Below, in pieces: positions 50,544-59,021 of a stretch of DNA of 64,000 bases (positions are counted from its first letter, which is position 1; each line of letters begins with the position of its first letter). The notes under the pieces are model-generated. The model did no database searches. It saw only the letters and a list, made by a program, of their open reading frames with translations, and had not been told where the DNA came from. The position numbers and the translations under genes are program-made. Origin of the DNA: Photobacterium arenosum. GTDB taxonomy: Bacteria; Pseudomonadota; Gammaproteobacteria; Enterobacterales; Vibrionaceae. The stretch is taken from NCBI RefSeq assembly GCF_014841115.1, contig NZ_JACYTP010000005.1, forward strand, positions 186,001 through 250,000. The letters run 5' to 3'.

Positions 50544-53500
50544 CTAATTGATATCGATGAACTGGTTCATATTCCTTTCACCCCGGTAAATCACCCGGTC
50601 ATTGCCACGGTAAACACCAAAAGTCACCACGGCTGAGGGGTTTTCATCACCCTGCCCCCGCCAGTTGTACAGCAACCAGGGCTGGGATTCGCTGCCGGCA
50701 TGGGTGCCGGATCCTGAGTCAGTGACAGGATTCTCGCCTGTGATGGCAGCAGGCGTATCGGCTATCAGTTTTTGCCAGAAGCGCACCTGCTCGCCAGATT
50801 CGCCCTCAGTGGCATAAAGATCGCCCGACGCTGAACGGCCTTCTTGCACCTGTATATCACCAACGGATGCGGTGATTGCATTCGTGGTCGGGTGAGTGAT
50901 GCCCTGTCTGAAATACAGCTGGCCATTGAATACCGAGTCGTTATCGTCGCCATTGGTGACGAACTGGCCTGCATTCCAGTACTCCAACAGCACAGGAATA
51001 TTGATTTTTTCACCTTCCCGGCCCACCGCTTCTTCCAACCGCATCCGGCCGTAGCGGGCATGAATATCACCAACCAGCGCGGCGGCGGTTTCCTGCGTGG
51101 CGCCGTCCTGCTCATAGACACTCAGCGGTTTAGCTGAAAAGTCGCTGCAACCCCGGGTAGCGCAATCATTCCGAGATTCGACAACCAGACCAAAATCGAC
51201 CGGGTACGGCCCGTCCGGTTCAGTCACATTTGGGTTTGTGCTGCTCACCACCCGTAGCAATGCCAGCGTATCGGTCGTGATCGTTTGGAGAGCTTTGTCC
51301 CATTGCTGATAGCTCAGACGCTCAGACAACCGGCTGGTCAAGTTATTGGCATCGCTCCCAGTCGCCCCCGCATTCACGGCGCGTAACTGCAGCGATTCTT
51401 TATAATCGTCGGCAAAATAGCCGTAGTTTTGGGTTGGCTGGTTCTGCGTATTTTGCGCCTCAACAGTCGCTGACAAAGAAAACGGCTGATTCATATAGGT
51501 GAAACTACCGTAGGCGTCGCTGACCACACTCACACTCTCCTTGATGACGAAATGTGCTGGGTAGAAGCGCCCCAGTTGTCCGACACCCTGCTCCACTGTC
51601 ATGCCAAGATAATCGGCATCGGCCTGCAGCCACAGACTGCCGACTTCGATCCAGCTCAGATCGTTTATGGTCCAGCCCGCAGTTGCTTCAGAGCGTGTAA
51701 ATTCGTGATACAGCGTGCCTTCCAGCTTACCCGCAGATACGCCATCGCCCGTTGGCGAAGCCGGTTTATCGGGGATAGAAAGTTGAACTGGTGCCGCCCC
51801 CCCTGAAACCGAATAATAATTCGGTGTTGTTAATTGATTGCACCAGGCTGAGGTGGTGGTCCGGATATCATTGATATCATCACTGCTTTGATCCGCCACC
51901 ACGGCATCTTCCGTCCAGATCACAGGTTTAAAGGTGACTGAAAACGACTCACCCGCTGCCGCAAAGCCCGGTCCGCCGCTGGCGGTGCCGGAGAAATCTG
52001 TCTTTCCATTGTCAGCGGTCACATCGCAGAGCGCGAACGTATAAGGTCGGGACCAGACGGTTTGCGTACCTTCTAATCGGGTCCAATCGACTAAATCCAT
52101 ACCGTCCAGCGACGAGCCATTACCACTGATACTGCATCCACCGGCTTTAGTGCAATTTGGATCGACAAGACTAAGTTGCGTCTGACCCGCATCCAAATAA
52201 CGCAACTCTGATTCAACACTGCCCTCCTGAAAGTTCAATGCAACGCTGGTGGACTGCCAGTTACCATTTTTATCGCGTAACTCGACAGAGTTGCCACCTG
52301 AATCTGGCAAGGTATAGCGAGTACTCAACTGTAGTGTCCGGATACCGCTGTAGTCTCGGGCTTCTGCCGGTGTTGCAGCACTGGTATCGCAACTCCTGGC
52401 AGAGACAGTAATTTGTTCAGGTTTTCCGGCAACGACTTTCAATGCCTGCTCCTGAATCTGCAGTTTAAACGGGACAAAACTGTACTGGCCTTCTGCGCTT
52501 GGGTTGCCGTCTGAGACTAGCTGTCCGGTAACAAAGATTGTTTCAATCACTTCACTTTTCAGCCACAATTGCGTTTTCCCGTTAAAAACAGAAAAACGCT
52601 GGCTTTGCTTGGCATCTGTACCTGTTCCACCGTCCGGCTGCTCATACCAGAACGCCTGTCCGCTGCCAGTCAGATTCGTCGTGACATCTATCTCACCATT
52701 AAATTGGGACGCCAGCGCACCACTACTATCCAACACTTGGAATTCTACGGGTTGACGTTCGCACAGCAAGCTCAAGGCTCGCTCTGGGCTGACAACAAGT
52801 TGATAATTATTATCCGGCGGATTGAAACATTGGCTGTTACCGACTATTTGCGCGGTGTTGCTCATTTGTAACTGACAGGCTGTAACCGCACCTCTTAATC
52901 CAGTATTGTTAGATAAAGCAACAGGGCCCTGGGAGTAAATACGGCCGTTAAACAAGCCTGATGAGTTGATATCGACTGAGAAATTCGTATTTACTGCAGG
53001 TGGCCCACTAGGATAAAAGCCCGGACGAGGACATTCATCACCTTTATTGTAAGCATAGATAGTTAAATTATCTGATGGGCTTGTTGTATTAACCAAGCCA
53101 GCAACCGTCATTTTATCCCAAACGTGAAGCACAACGTCTCCTTCGACTGTCATCGTGCCTCGAATATCGGCCCTGTCTAACCAGTATTCCCCTGTTGGGA
53201 AAATTAGGTTCCCTGAAGGCTCTATCGTGAGTCCCGAATATGGCGCACCGAACGACGAGATGAAATAACTTCCCGGTAAAGCCGTTTCATTATCTGTCAC
53301 AACTTTATCTTTAATTTCAGTACTGTCCGAAACATCCCAAAGCAGATCTCGCTTATTCGCCATGCCGCCATTTAGGGAGCAAGTAACGCCATCGCATAAC
53401 GCTTTCACATTGTCCTCTGGAGTGTATGCGTCAGGATACCCCATATCGACAATAGCATTACTAAACCCAACGCTATGCGCTGAGGTATTTGATATTTTGG

Positions 53501-54071
53501 TGCCTACATCAGATGTAAATAAGTTATTTTCATTTCCAATCCAGGTTTGTACCGGGCCGGGAAATAATTCGCAAACATCAGGATTAACTGGTGGTGGCGA
53601 GGGCGGCGGTTCTCCTTTTGCACACTCCATAGTTGAAACTTCGCCATTCCCAACAACACGAAAATCAGCAGACTTTATTTCCGAAAGGTCGATCACTTTT
53701 TCACTGACAAGCTGCCATGTACCGGAAACCGTCGTCTTATTAAGATACTGCAGCGTTCCTTGCTTCCCTTTATCTGAGCTGTATAACAACCGAACATAAT
53801 AGCGTCCACCAGCTAAAAAGTTCTTCTCGACAATTGTGTTGGCTTCACTCGCATTTCGATTATCTGTCCAAATGACTTGAGTTCTTGTTCCGGAATTAGC
53901 CTGAGATGCAATGACCTGCTCATCTAAATTCGCGCTCGGTATTTCAAAATCAATATAAAAGTCTTTATTACTATTCAGCTTATTACTGCACTCTGCTGCC
54001 ACAGCCTGTCCTGAAAGAAATAAATACAGCAGGAAGCAAAGACACCCGAAAGCCTGTAATCGTTTACTCAT
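50544..54071 (-). CDS. mshQ: MSHA pilus protein MshQ, large exported tip or adhesin candidate
   Basis: Very large (1175 residues) exported protein at the end of the MSHA operon. I chose the ATG at 54069-54071, which overlaps mshP by 8 bases and gives a clear signal peptide (hydrophobic CLCFLLYLFLSG, cleavage near AVA-AEC). A first domain (about 27-155) is followed by a Pro-rich linker (PPPSPPPVNP), a middle region with stacked beta patterns (about 170-430), and a long C-terminal region of the DUF6701 type found in MshQ proteins. Role in binding surfaces is inferred from its place in the operon. Base composition changes along the gene (see findings). Confidence 0.88.
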   Translation of the reverse strand: MSKRLQAFGCLCFLLYLFLSGQAVAAECSNKLNSNKDFYIDFEIPSANLDEQVIASQANSGTRTQVIWTDNRNASEANTIVEKNFLAGGRYYVRLLYSSDKGKQGTLQYLNKTTVSGTWQLVSEKVIDLSEIKSADFRVVGNGEVSTMECAKGEPPPSPPPVNPDVCELFPGPVQTWIGNENNLFTSDVGTKISNTSAHSVGFSNAIVDMGYPDAYTPEDNVKALCDGVTCSLNGGMANKRDLLWDVSDSTEIKDKVVTDNETALPGSYFISSFGAPYSGLTIEPSGNLIFPTGEYWLDRADIRGTMTVEGDVVLHVWDKMTVAGLVNTTSPSDNLTIYAYNKGDECPRPGFYPSGPPAVNTNFSVDINSSGLFNGRIYSQGPVALSNNTGLRGAVTACQLQMSNTAQIVGNSQCFNPPDNNYQLVVSPERALSLLCERQPVEFQVLDSSGALASQFNGEIDVTTNLTGSGQAFWYEQPDGGTGTDAKQSQRFSVFNGKTQLWLKSEVIETIFVTGQLVSDGNPSAEGQYSFVPFKLQIQEQALKVVAGKPEQITVSARSCDTSAATPAEARDYSGIRTLQLSTRYTLPDSGGNSVELRDKNGNWQSTSVALNFQEGSVESELRYLDAGQTQLSLVDPNCTKAGGCSISGNGSSLDGMDLVDWTRLEGTQTVWSRPYTFALCDVTADNGKTDFSGTASGGPGFAAAGESFSVTFKPVIWTEDAVVADQSSDDINDIRTTTSAWCNQLTTPNYYSVSGGAAPVQLSIPDKPASPTGDGVSAGKLEGTLYHEFTRSEATAGWTINDLSWIEVGSLWLQADADYLGMTVEQGVGQLGRFYPAHFVIKESVSVVSDAYGSFTYMNQPFSLSATVEAQNTQNQPTQNYGYFADDYKESLQLRAVNAGATGSDANNLTSRLSERLSYQQWDKALQTITTDTLALLRVVSSTNPNVTEPDGPYPVDFGLVVESRNDCATRGCSDFSAKPLSVYEQDGATQETAAALVGDIHARYGRMRLEEAVGREGEKINIPVLLEYWNAGQFVTNGDDNDSVFNGQLYFRQGITHPTTNAITASVGDIQVQEGRSASGDLYATEGESGEQVRFWQKLIADTPAAITGENPVTDSGSGTHAGSESQPWLLYNWRGQGDENPSAVVTFGVYRGNDRVIYRGERNMNQFIDIN

Positions 54072-54519
54072 TATCCAAATCCTTTGCCCAAAGCTCCTGA
54101 ATCCGGGTAACAGCATGAGGGCCGCTGCCGCACTGTGAAGTGCTGATTAAAAAGTAAGTGTTTACTGACCCGGTATTTGAAGATTGGCAGGTCGTCGTTG
54201 CGCGGCAGCCCGTTACCCCGGCTGGTGCGAAAGTGTAAGCAGTGCCGGTGTCAGGATGGTGACGCAGACAGATATCGACCGCGGGTTCACTCACTGTGCC
54301 GGCCAGCGGAAAAAGCTGCCTCATCATGTCTTCATTGGCGGAATGGGCGGTAAACCAGGCGCGGGTCGACAGTACTTCGCGGGTGGTAATGTCCTGACCA
54401 GAACCCGCCACCCGCAACATGGCGGCTGCCATGGCGGCCATGACGACAATCACGAAAATGGCGACGATCAGCGCGCTGCCCTGTTGCTGTTGCTTTGAAT
54501 GCCGTCGGCTATAAGACAT
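54064..54519 (-). CDS. mshP: MSHA pilus minor protein MshP
   Basis: Pilin-like membrane protein of 151 residues with a basic start followed by QGSALIVAIFVIVVMAAMAAAML, the PilX-like N-terminus in which a Gly-Ser replaces the usual Gly-Phe cleavage junction. Four Cys are present (C83, C99, C105 and C129 by my count), suitable for disulphides. Position between mshO and mshQ supports the name. Confidence 0.88.
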   Translation of the reverse strand: MSYSRRHSKQQQQGSALIVAIFVIVVMAAMAAAMLRVAGSGQDITTREVLSTRAWFTAHSANEDMMRQLFPLAGTVSEPAVDICLRHHPDTGTAYTFAPAGVTGCRATTTCQSSNTGSVNTYFLISTSQCGSGPHAVTRIQELWAKDLDNE

Positions 54520-55264
54520 TGATCACCTGCACGCTCTGGCTGTAGTCCGACGATTCTTGGCTGACAGGATCGCGAAATGTCAGCGCAAGATGAATCAGAC
54601 CATTGCTGTTCAGGCCGGCCCCTGACACAGCGACATTGAAATGGCTGAGCGTATTGGTCAGCGTATAGCCGGTACCATTCTTTACTCGCCGTACCAGGCT
54701 ATCGCCAACCTGACAAAAAGCCACTTGGTCGGAAAACAGATACAAGCGCTGACCCGGCGAACGATCGCCCAGCCACCGGGACAATTTCAGACTGACCGTA
54801 GGATCTGCCGCAGTCGGGGTTTTCGTCAGCTCAAAAAACTCCATACTTGCGTCTTCATCGGCTTGATAATCACTGGCACTGACAAATCCCACAGCCGCGC
54901 GCTTATCTTTGATACCCGTGTTCCATAAGGCAATGTGCTGTGAGTCAGGCGGTACAAGTCCGCTAAGTTCTGTTTCTGATTCCTGAGGTTCAAGTCGGCT
55001 ATAATAGGTCGCCGTTAAATACACAGGATAAAACGACAGACACCCGCTGCTGAAACTGACGCTGTTTGGCGCAGCATGGCGAATTTCACGGGTAATACGT
55101 TCGATAACAAAACGCGCCTCCGACTGTAAGCGCTCTCTATCTATGGTGTCGGAGTAGCCCCCGGCGCCCAGCTGCAGGTAAGTACCGATGCCCAGCGAAA
55201 TAAATGCCAGAATCACCAGCGCCATGATCATTTCTATCAGAGTGAATCCCCGGGACAGCCGCAT
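54509..55264 (-). CDS. mshO: MSHA minor pilin MshO
   Basis: Type IV prepilin-like protein, 251 residues. The cleavage motif is SRG-FTLIEMIMALVILAF at the N-terminus with the conserved Glu at position 5 of the mature form. Minor pilins of this type are thought to prime pilus assembly and sit at the tip. It starts on the last base of mshD and overlaps mshP by 11 bases. Confidence 0.9.
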   Translation of the reverse strand: MRLSRGFTLIEMIMALVILAFISLGIGTYLQLGAGGYSDTIDRERLQSEARFVIERITREIRHAAPNSVSFSSGCLSFYPVYLTATYYSRLEPQESETELSGLVPPDSQHIALWNTGIKDKRAAVGFVSASDYQADEDASMEFFELTKTPTAADPTVSLKLSRWLGDRSPGQRLYLFSDQVAFCQVGDSLVRRVKNGTGYTLTNTLSHFNVAVSGAGLNSNGLIHLALTFRDPVSQESSDYSQSVQVINVL

Positions 55265-55905
55265 CAGTAGTTACTCCTGAACGCAGTGAACAGGTATTCA
55301 CCGTAGCGGCTGGTCCTGACCAGAACATCAATGCGCTTCTGGGTGCTGACAGCCGTTGCGGCACCATTGAAAGCGTTGTTTTCATAGCGCACACTGATTT
55401 CGAGGTAAATATTGCGGTAATCACTTTGCTCGGCGGCAGACACTGTAACGAGATCCTGCAATGCCCCGCGACGGTGCAGGCTGCTGTCGTTGCACTGTGT
55501 CACACTGCCCCAGCAGCCGATAAAGTCATCCACGTCGTCGGCAGCGCCGACATTCAGTAAGCCGCTGTTAACTTCACCGGCATCCGCACCCAGGTTGCCC
55601 GGCGCGCTGCACACATGCACCTCTTCTCCGCAACGGATCACGCTGTCGTTAAAGGGATCCGAGGCTTCATCGAATTTACGCGATAACACCTCATTCAGCA
55701 CGCCCTGGCCGATGGCGGCGGCTCTGGCCTGATAATGCGGTACGGCGGACTGTTCGGTCTGAGGAAATAAAAAGCTGGTCAGTGTGACCATGGCGATTGC
55801 CATAATGACAATGGCGATAATGCCTTCAATCAGGGTAAAACCCTGCTGATGGCGGTAGGTTTTCTGGCTGCAATTTGTCGAACGGCAGGGGTTACGGGCA
55901 GGCAT
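55264..55905 (-). CDS. mshD: MSHA minor pilin MshD
   Basis: Type IV prepilin-like protein of 213 residues from the ATG at 55903-55905; this start overlaps the end of mshC by 14 bases. A longer than usual leader of about 22 residues precedes QQG-FTLIEGIIAIVIMAIAM. The periplasmic part carries several Cys. Earlier in-frame starts would lie deeper in mshC and are less likely. Confidence 0.88.
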   Translation of the reverse strand: MPARNPCRSTNCSQKTYRHQQGFTLIEGIIAIVIMAIAMVTLTSFLFPQTEQSAVPHYQARAAAIGQGVLNEVLSRKFDEASDPFNDSVIRCGEEVHVCSAPGNLGADAGEVNSGLLNVGAADDVDDFIGCWGSVTQCNDSSLHRRGALQDLVTVSAAEQSDYRNIYLEISVRYENNAFNGAATAVSTQKRIDVLVRTSRYGEYLFTAFRSNY

Positions 55906-56398
55906 GGATATAACCCTCCCGGTTAATACAGATTGAGGCGCTCTGGGCGTTACGCGAGACAAAGGTTATCTGGCACTCTGTGGTACAAAGCGCTGTCTTG
56001 CTCCCGCGGCCATCCTGCTGATAAGGTCGTCCCAGTAAATCGAACCGCACTTCGCCTAACAAATCGCCAGTTACAGTAATATCGTCGGCTGATGCCGTGA
56101 TTGCGCGGCCAGATAACGTGATATCAGCGCAGGCAGGCGGGCCAAAATGATCCGATGCCACCTGTAAAGACAGGCAGGAATTCAGATCGCCCAGCTCATT
56201 GATATTGCTCATCGCTCGCAGCTGAATCTGACGGGCCAGACTGATGGCCTGATCGCGGGCCAGGTAAGCATCAAAACTACTGCGGCCAATCAAACGTGAC
56301 GCGGCCGTCACACTGAGGATTCCCAGCAGTATGATCACCAAAATCAGTTCAATTAACGTAAAGCCGCGTTGTCGGCCAGCGCTCAAATGGCGAGCCAT
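55892..56398 (-). CDS. mshC: MSHA minor pilin MshC
   Basis: Type IV prepilin-like protein of 168 residues. The motif QRG-FTLIELILVIILLGILS is near residues 11-28 and four Cys follow in the globular part (CLSL, PPACAD, LCTTECQ, SICINR region). The ATG at 56398 is chosen over one 12 bases upstream. It follows mshA after a hairpin that may reduce read-through. Confidence 0.9.
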   Translation of the reverse strand: MARHLSAGRQRGFTLIELILVIILLGILSVTAASRLIGRSSFDAYLARDQAISLARQIQLRAMSNINELGDLNSCLSLQVASDHFGPPACADITLSGRAITASADDITVTGDLLGEVRFDLLGRPYQQDGRGSKTALCTTECQITFVSRNAQSASICINREGYIHACP

Positions 56399-56433
56399 GC
56401 ATTCACCCAAAACGCCCTGTCAAAGTGAGAAAA

Positions 56434-56451
56434 GGGGCAGGAGTCCGCCCC
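56434..56451 (-). terminator. Hairpin between mshA and mshC
   Basis: Minus-strand GGGGC, 8-nt loop, GCCCC followed by UUUUCUC. The stem is only 5 bp, so it would act as a partial terminator letting more mshA than mshC transcript accumulate. Confidence 0.55.
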
Positions 56452-56499
56452 AATTTACACACAATCAGTAGGTAAATAATCGACCTACTCTCTCAGTGT

Positions 56500-56979
56500 T
56501 TACTGTCTACAGCCATCACCTAGCACCACTTCAGCTGTCGCTGGTGTGTCAGCACCTGCTGCTTGGGTATATAGTACGTAACAACCTTCTGTAGTACGGT
56601 CTGCAAACGTATAGATAATCTGAGTATCCGTCAAAGTATCTTCCGGTACATCGCTGGTATCTGCCGAAGTAATCGCTAGCCAATCACCATTTTCAAACGC
56701 GGCACCAATGCCATTTGCTGCTGCTGTCGGATAACCGAAAATAGCCTGAACACCATCGACATCTACTGCTTCATCACTGGTTTCATTACCACGCACTGCA
56801 GCCTTGCCGTAAACAATGCCTGAAGCGCCCACAATTGCGCCTCGCAGCCCCTGCAGCGCAGAGTTACGTGCATCATCCTGCAGGTTCAAAAAACGCGGCG
56901 CAGCAGTCACGGCCAGAATGCCGAGAATCACGATTACCACTACCAATTCAATCAGGGTAAAACCACCTTGACGTTTCAT
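56500..56979 (-). CDS. mshA: Major MSHA pilin
   Basis: Major subunit of the mannose-sensitive haemagglutinin type IVa pilus. A very short leader (MKRQGG) precedes FTLIELVVVIVILGILAVTAAPRF, with cleavage after G6 by PilD and the usual Glu5. The C-terminal disulphide loop is C133-C157. The 159 residues fit MSHA pilins. A strong AGGAG lies 7 bases before the start. The globular part is acidic and variable, as expected for an exposed antigen. Confidence 0.95.
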   Translation of the reverse strand: MKRQGGFTLIELVVVIVILGILAVTAAPRFLNLQDDARNSALQGLRGAIVGASGIVYGKAAVRGNETSDEAVDVDGVQAIFGYPTAAANGIGAAFENGDWLAITSADTSDVPEDTLTDTQIIYTFADRTTEGCYVLYTQAAGADTPATAEVVLGDGCRQ

Positions 56980-56988
56980 AGCTAACTC

Positions 56989-57591
56989 CTAAATATTGCG
57001 ATCAATTTTAATATCAACCCGACCCAAAGCCGGTATATAAGTAAAATAATGGCCGGCTGTTATTGCTTTCTTACCGGTCCAAAAATCACTGGCCGAAGCC
57101 AGCTGGTAATAACGACAAAACCGGTTATCACTGATTGCACCGACTTCGACGAAATACTGATATTGCCCAGAGCCCGCCTCACTCGCATCAGTGGTTGACG
57201 GCGGTGGGTTTTGTAACAGATTGTCCATTAATGTCAGGCAATCCTGCTCCGACAGTTGCCCCAGTTGCGAACTTCCCTGCCCCTGCAGCGCGAAAGGATA
57301 TCCCTCTCTGCCGCCTGTTTTTGCTGCGGTCAGGTTAAACAGAGTGCCGTCGTAATTGACCCAGTTCCGGCTCTGGGTGCCTGGCTTGCCATCGGCTTCC
57401 CACTGCGCACGGGCAGACAGTACTGCGGTCGAAAAGCTCCCCGCCATGCCCTGAAGGGCAGCCACTTTGGCCTCTTCGGCAATATCGATATAACGGGGAA
57501 CCACCACAACAGCCAGAATACTGACCACCACCACCACAATGACCAGTTCGATCAGCGATAAGCCGGTTTGCCTGTTCGGATACTGAGTCAT
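56989..57591 (-). CDS. mshB: MSHA pilin-like protein MshB
   Basis: Type IV prepilin-like protein of 200 residues directly before mshA (9-base gap). The junction reads RQTG-LSLIELVIVVVVVSILAV: Gly and Glu5 are kept but the first mature residue is Leu instead of Phe/Met. The globular part is larger than that of MshA and has two Cys. It opens the structural half of the locus after a 212-base gap. Confidence 0.9.
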   Translation of the reverse strand: MTQYPNRQTGLSLIELVIVVVVVSILAVVVVPRYIDIAEEAKVAALQGMAGSFSTAVLSARAQWEADGKPGTQSRNWVNYDGTLFNLTAAKTGGREGYPFALQGQGSSQLGQLSEQDCLTLMDNLLQNPPPSTTDASEAGSGQYQYFVEVGAISDNRFCRYYQLASASDFWTGKKAITAGHYFTYIPALGRVDIKIDRNI

Positions 57592-57739
57592 AATCTGCCA
57601 AAAACATGACGAACGGGCGTCAAAATGATGTAAGTAGTCATTCTCGCATTATCATAAAAAAATACCAGTGGAAATAATCGGGTTATTGCACATTTTCCTA
57701 ATATTAACTGTGGTTTAGGCTTAGCTTACAAAGCAATTA

Positions 57740-57757
57740 AGTGATAAAAATATCACT
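57740..57757. repeat. Inverted repeat in the mshG-mshB gap
   Basis: AGTGATA (57740-57746), AAAA, TATCACT (57751-57757) is a perfect 7-bp inverted repeat in the only sizeable gap of the msh locus, about 150 bases before mshB. On the minus strand only three T residues follow, so an operator or weak terminator is equally possible. Confidence 0.5.
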
Positions 57758-57803
57758 AACAAAACTTTATTCTCGCACTGAGTGCTAATATCATCAGCCT
57801 GCA

Positions 57804-59021
57804 TTAAGCCCCGCGCGCGACATCAAGTAAATTCCACATCGGCAGGAATATCCCCAGCGCCAGAATCAGCACCATGCCAGCAACAACCGCCAATAAAAAC
57901 GGCTCGATTCTGGCAGTCAGTGTTTTCAGATCGTAATCCACTTCGCGGTCATAAAAATCCGAGACTTCGTGTAACAGTTCATCGACCTGACCAGTTTCTT
58001 CACCGACCGCAATCATCTGCAGCACCAGTGGGGTAAAAATGCCGCTTTGTCTGGCTGTTTGCGTAATACTGCTGCCGCCTTCAATGCCGTTTTTCATGTC
58101 GATCAGACGATTTTCCAGAAAACGGTTTTCAAGCGCTTCGGCCGATAACTGGATCGCCTGGTTCAGGGGCACACCGGCGCGAATCATCAGCGCAAAAGTC
58201 CGGGCAAAGCGCGACAGCTGGGCCCGATTGATGATATCGCCCACGACCGGCACTTTCAGGCGCCAGTAGTCCCATTTTTCCTGCCCTTCAGGAGTGCGCC
58301 GCCAGGCTTTCAGGCCGATCCAGGTTACGACTGAGCCGCCGAGTAACAAAGGCCAGTAGCTCAGCATAAAATCAGAGGTGCCGATTAAGATACGGGTAGG
58401 CAAAGGCAGTTCGACGCCAAACCGGCTGAACATGGAGGCAAATTGCGGAATCACTTTGGTATTGAGCACTATCATTGCCAGCAAAATCGCACTGAGCACA
58501 AAAGACGGGTATCGCATAGCCGATTTTATCCGGCGCCGGGTTTCCAATTCCTGCTCGTAATACTGCGCCAGTTGCAGCAGGGCATCTTCCAGACGACCGG
58601 TATTCTCCCCCACATGGATCATCGACACGAACAGCTCGGAAAACACCTTGGGATGCATTTTCATTGCCTGCGACAGTGCACGGCCGTTGGTCAGCTCTAC
58701 CGTCACGGCATCAATCGTCGATTGCAGCAACGGGTGACTGGTACTCTGCTCCAGCCCTTTCATGGCCCGCAACAGCGGCACACCGGCTTTGGTCAGGCTG
58801 TACAACTGGCGACACAGAATCACCATAGATTCCAGCGGCACATTGCGCTGCAACAGGCCGCTGAGAGTCAACGGACTGTCGCTTCGGCCACGGCGGATAT
58901 CCACAGGAATAATTCCCTGGCGCATCAACTGATCAGCGGCTGCCTCCGCTGTTGGCGCGTCGAGCTTGCCTTTCTTCAGTTGTCCCTGACTGCCCCGTCC
59001 CCGGTAATCAAATGTCGGCAT
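57804..59021 (-). CDS. mshG: MSHA inner-membrane platform protein MshG
   Basis: PilC/GspF-family polytopic protein that couples the assembly ATPase to pilin extraction. Two GspF repeats (about 70-190 and 270-395) each with the H-x-G-E-x-T-G-like signature (MIHVGENTGRLEDAL and MIAVGEETGQVDELL) and three membrane helices. Length 405 is typical. It starts on the last base of mshE. Confidence 0.95.
   Translation of the reverse strand: MPTFDYRGRGSQGQLKKGKLDAPTAEAAADQLMRQGIIPVDIRRGRSDSPLTLSGLLQRNVPLESMVILCRQLYSLTKAGVPLLRAMKGLEQSTSHPLLQSTIDAVTVELTNGRALSQAMKMHPKVFSELFVSMIHVGENTGRLEDALLQLAQYYEQELETRRRIKSAMRYPSFVLSAILLAMIVLNTKVIPQFASMFSRFGVELPLPTRILIGTSDFMLSYWPLLLGGSVVTWIGLKAWRRTPEGQEKWDYWRLKVPVVGDIINRAQLSRFARTFALMIRAGVPLNQAIQLSAEALENRFLENRLIDMKNGIEGGSSITQTARQSGIFTPLVLQMIAVGEETGQVDELLHEVSDFYDREVDYDLKTLTARIEPFLLAVVAGMVLILALGIFLPMWNLLDVARGA

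Noticed and set aside
57771..57786. Small hairpin TCGCACTGAGTGCTAA after mshG
   Set aside because: Five-bp stem with a one-base centre cannot form a stable loop, and no T-run follows.
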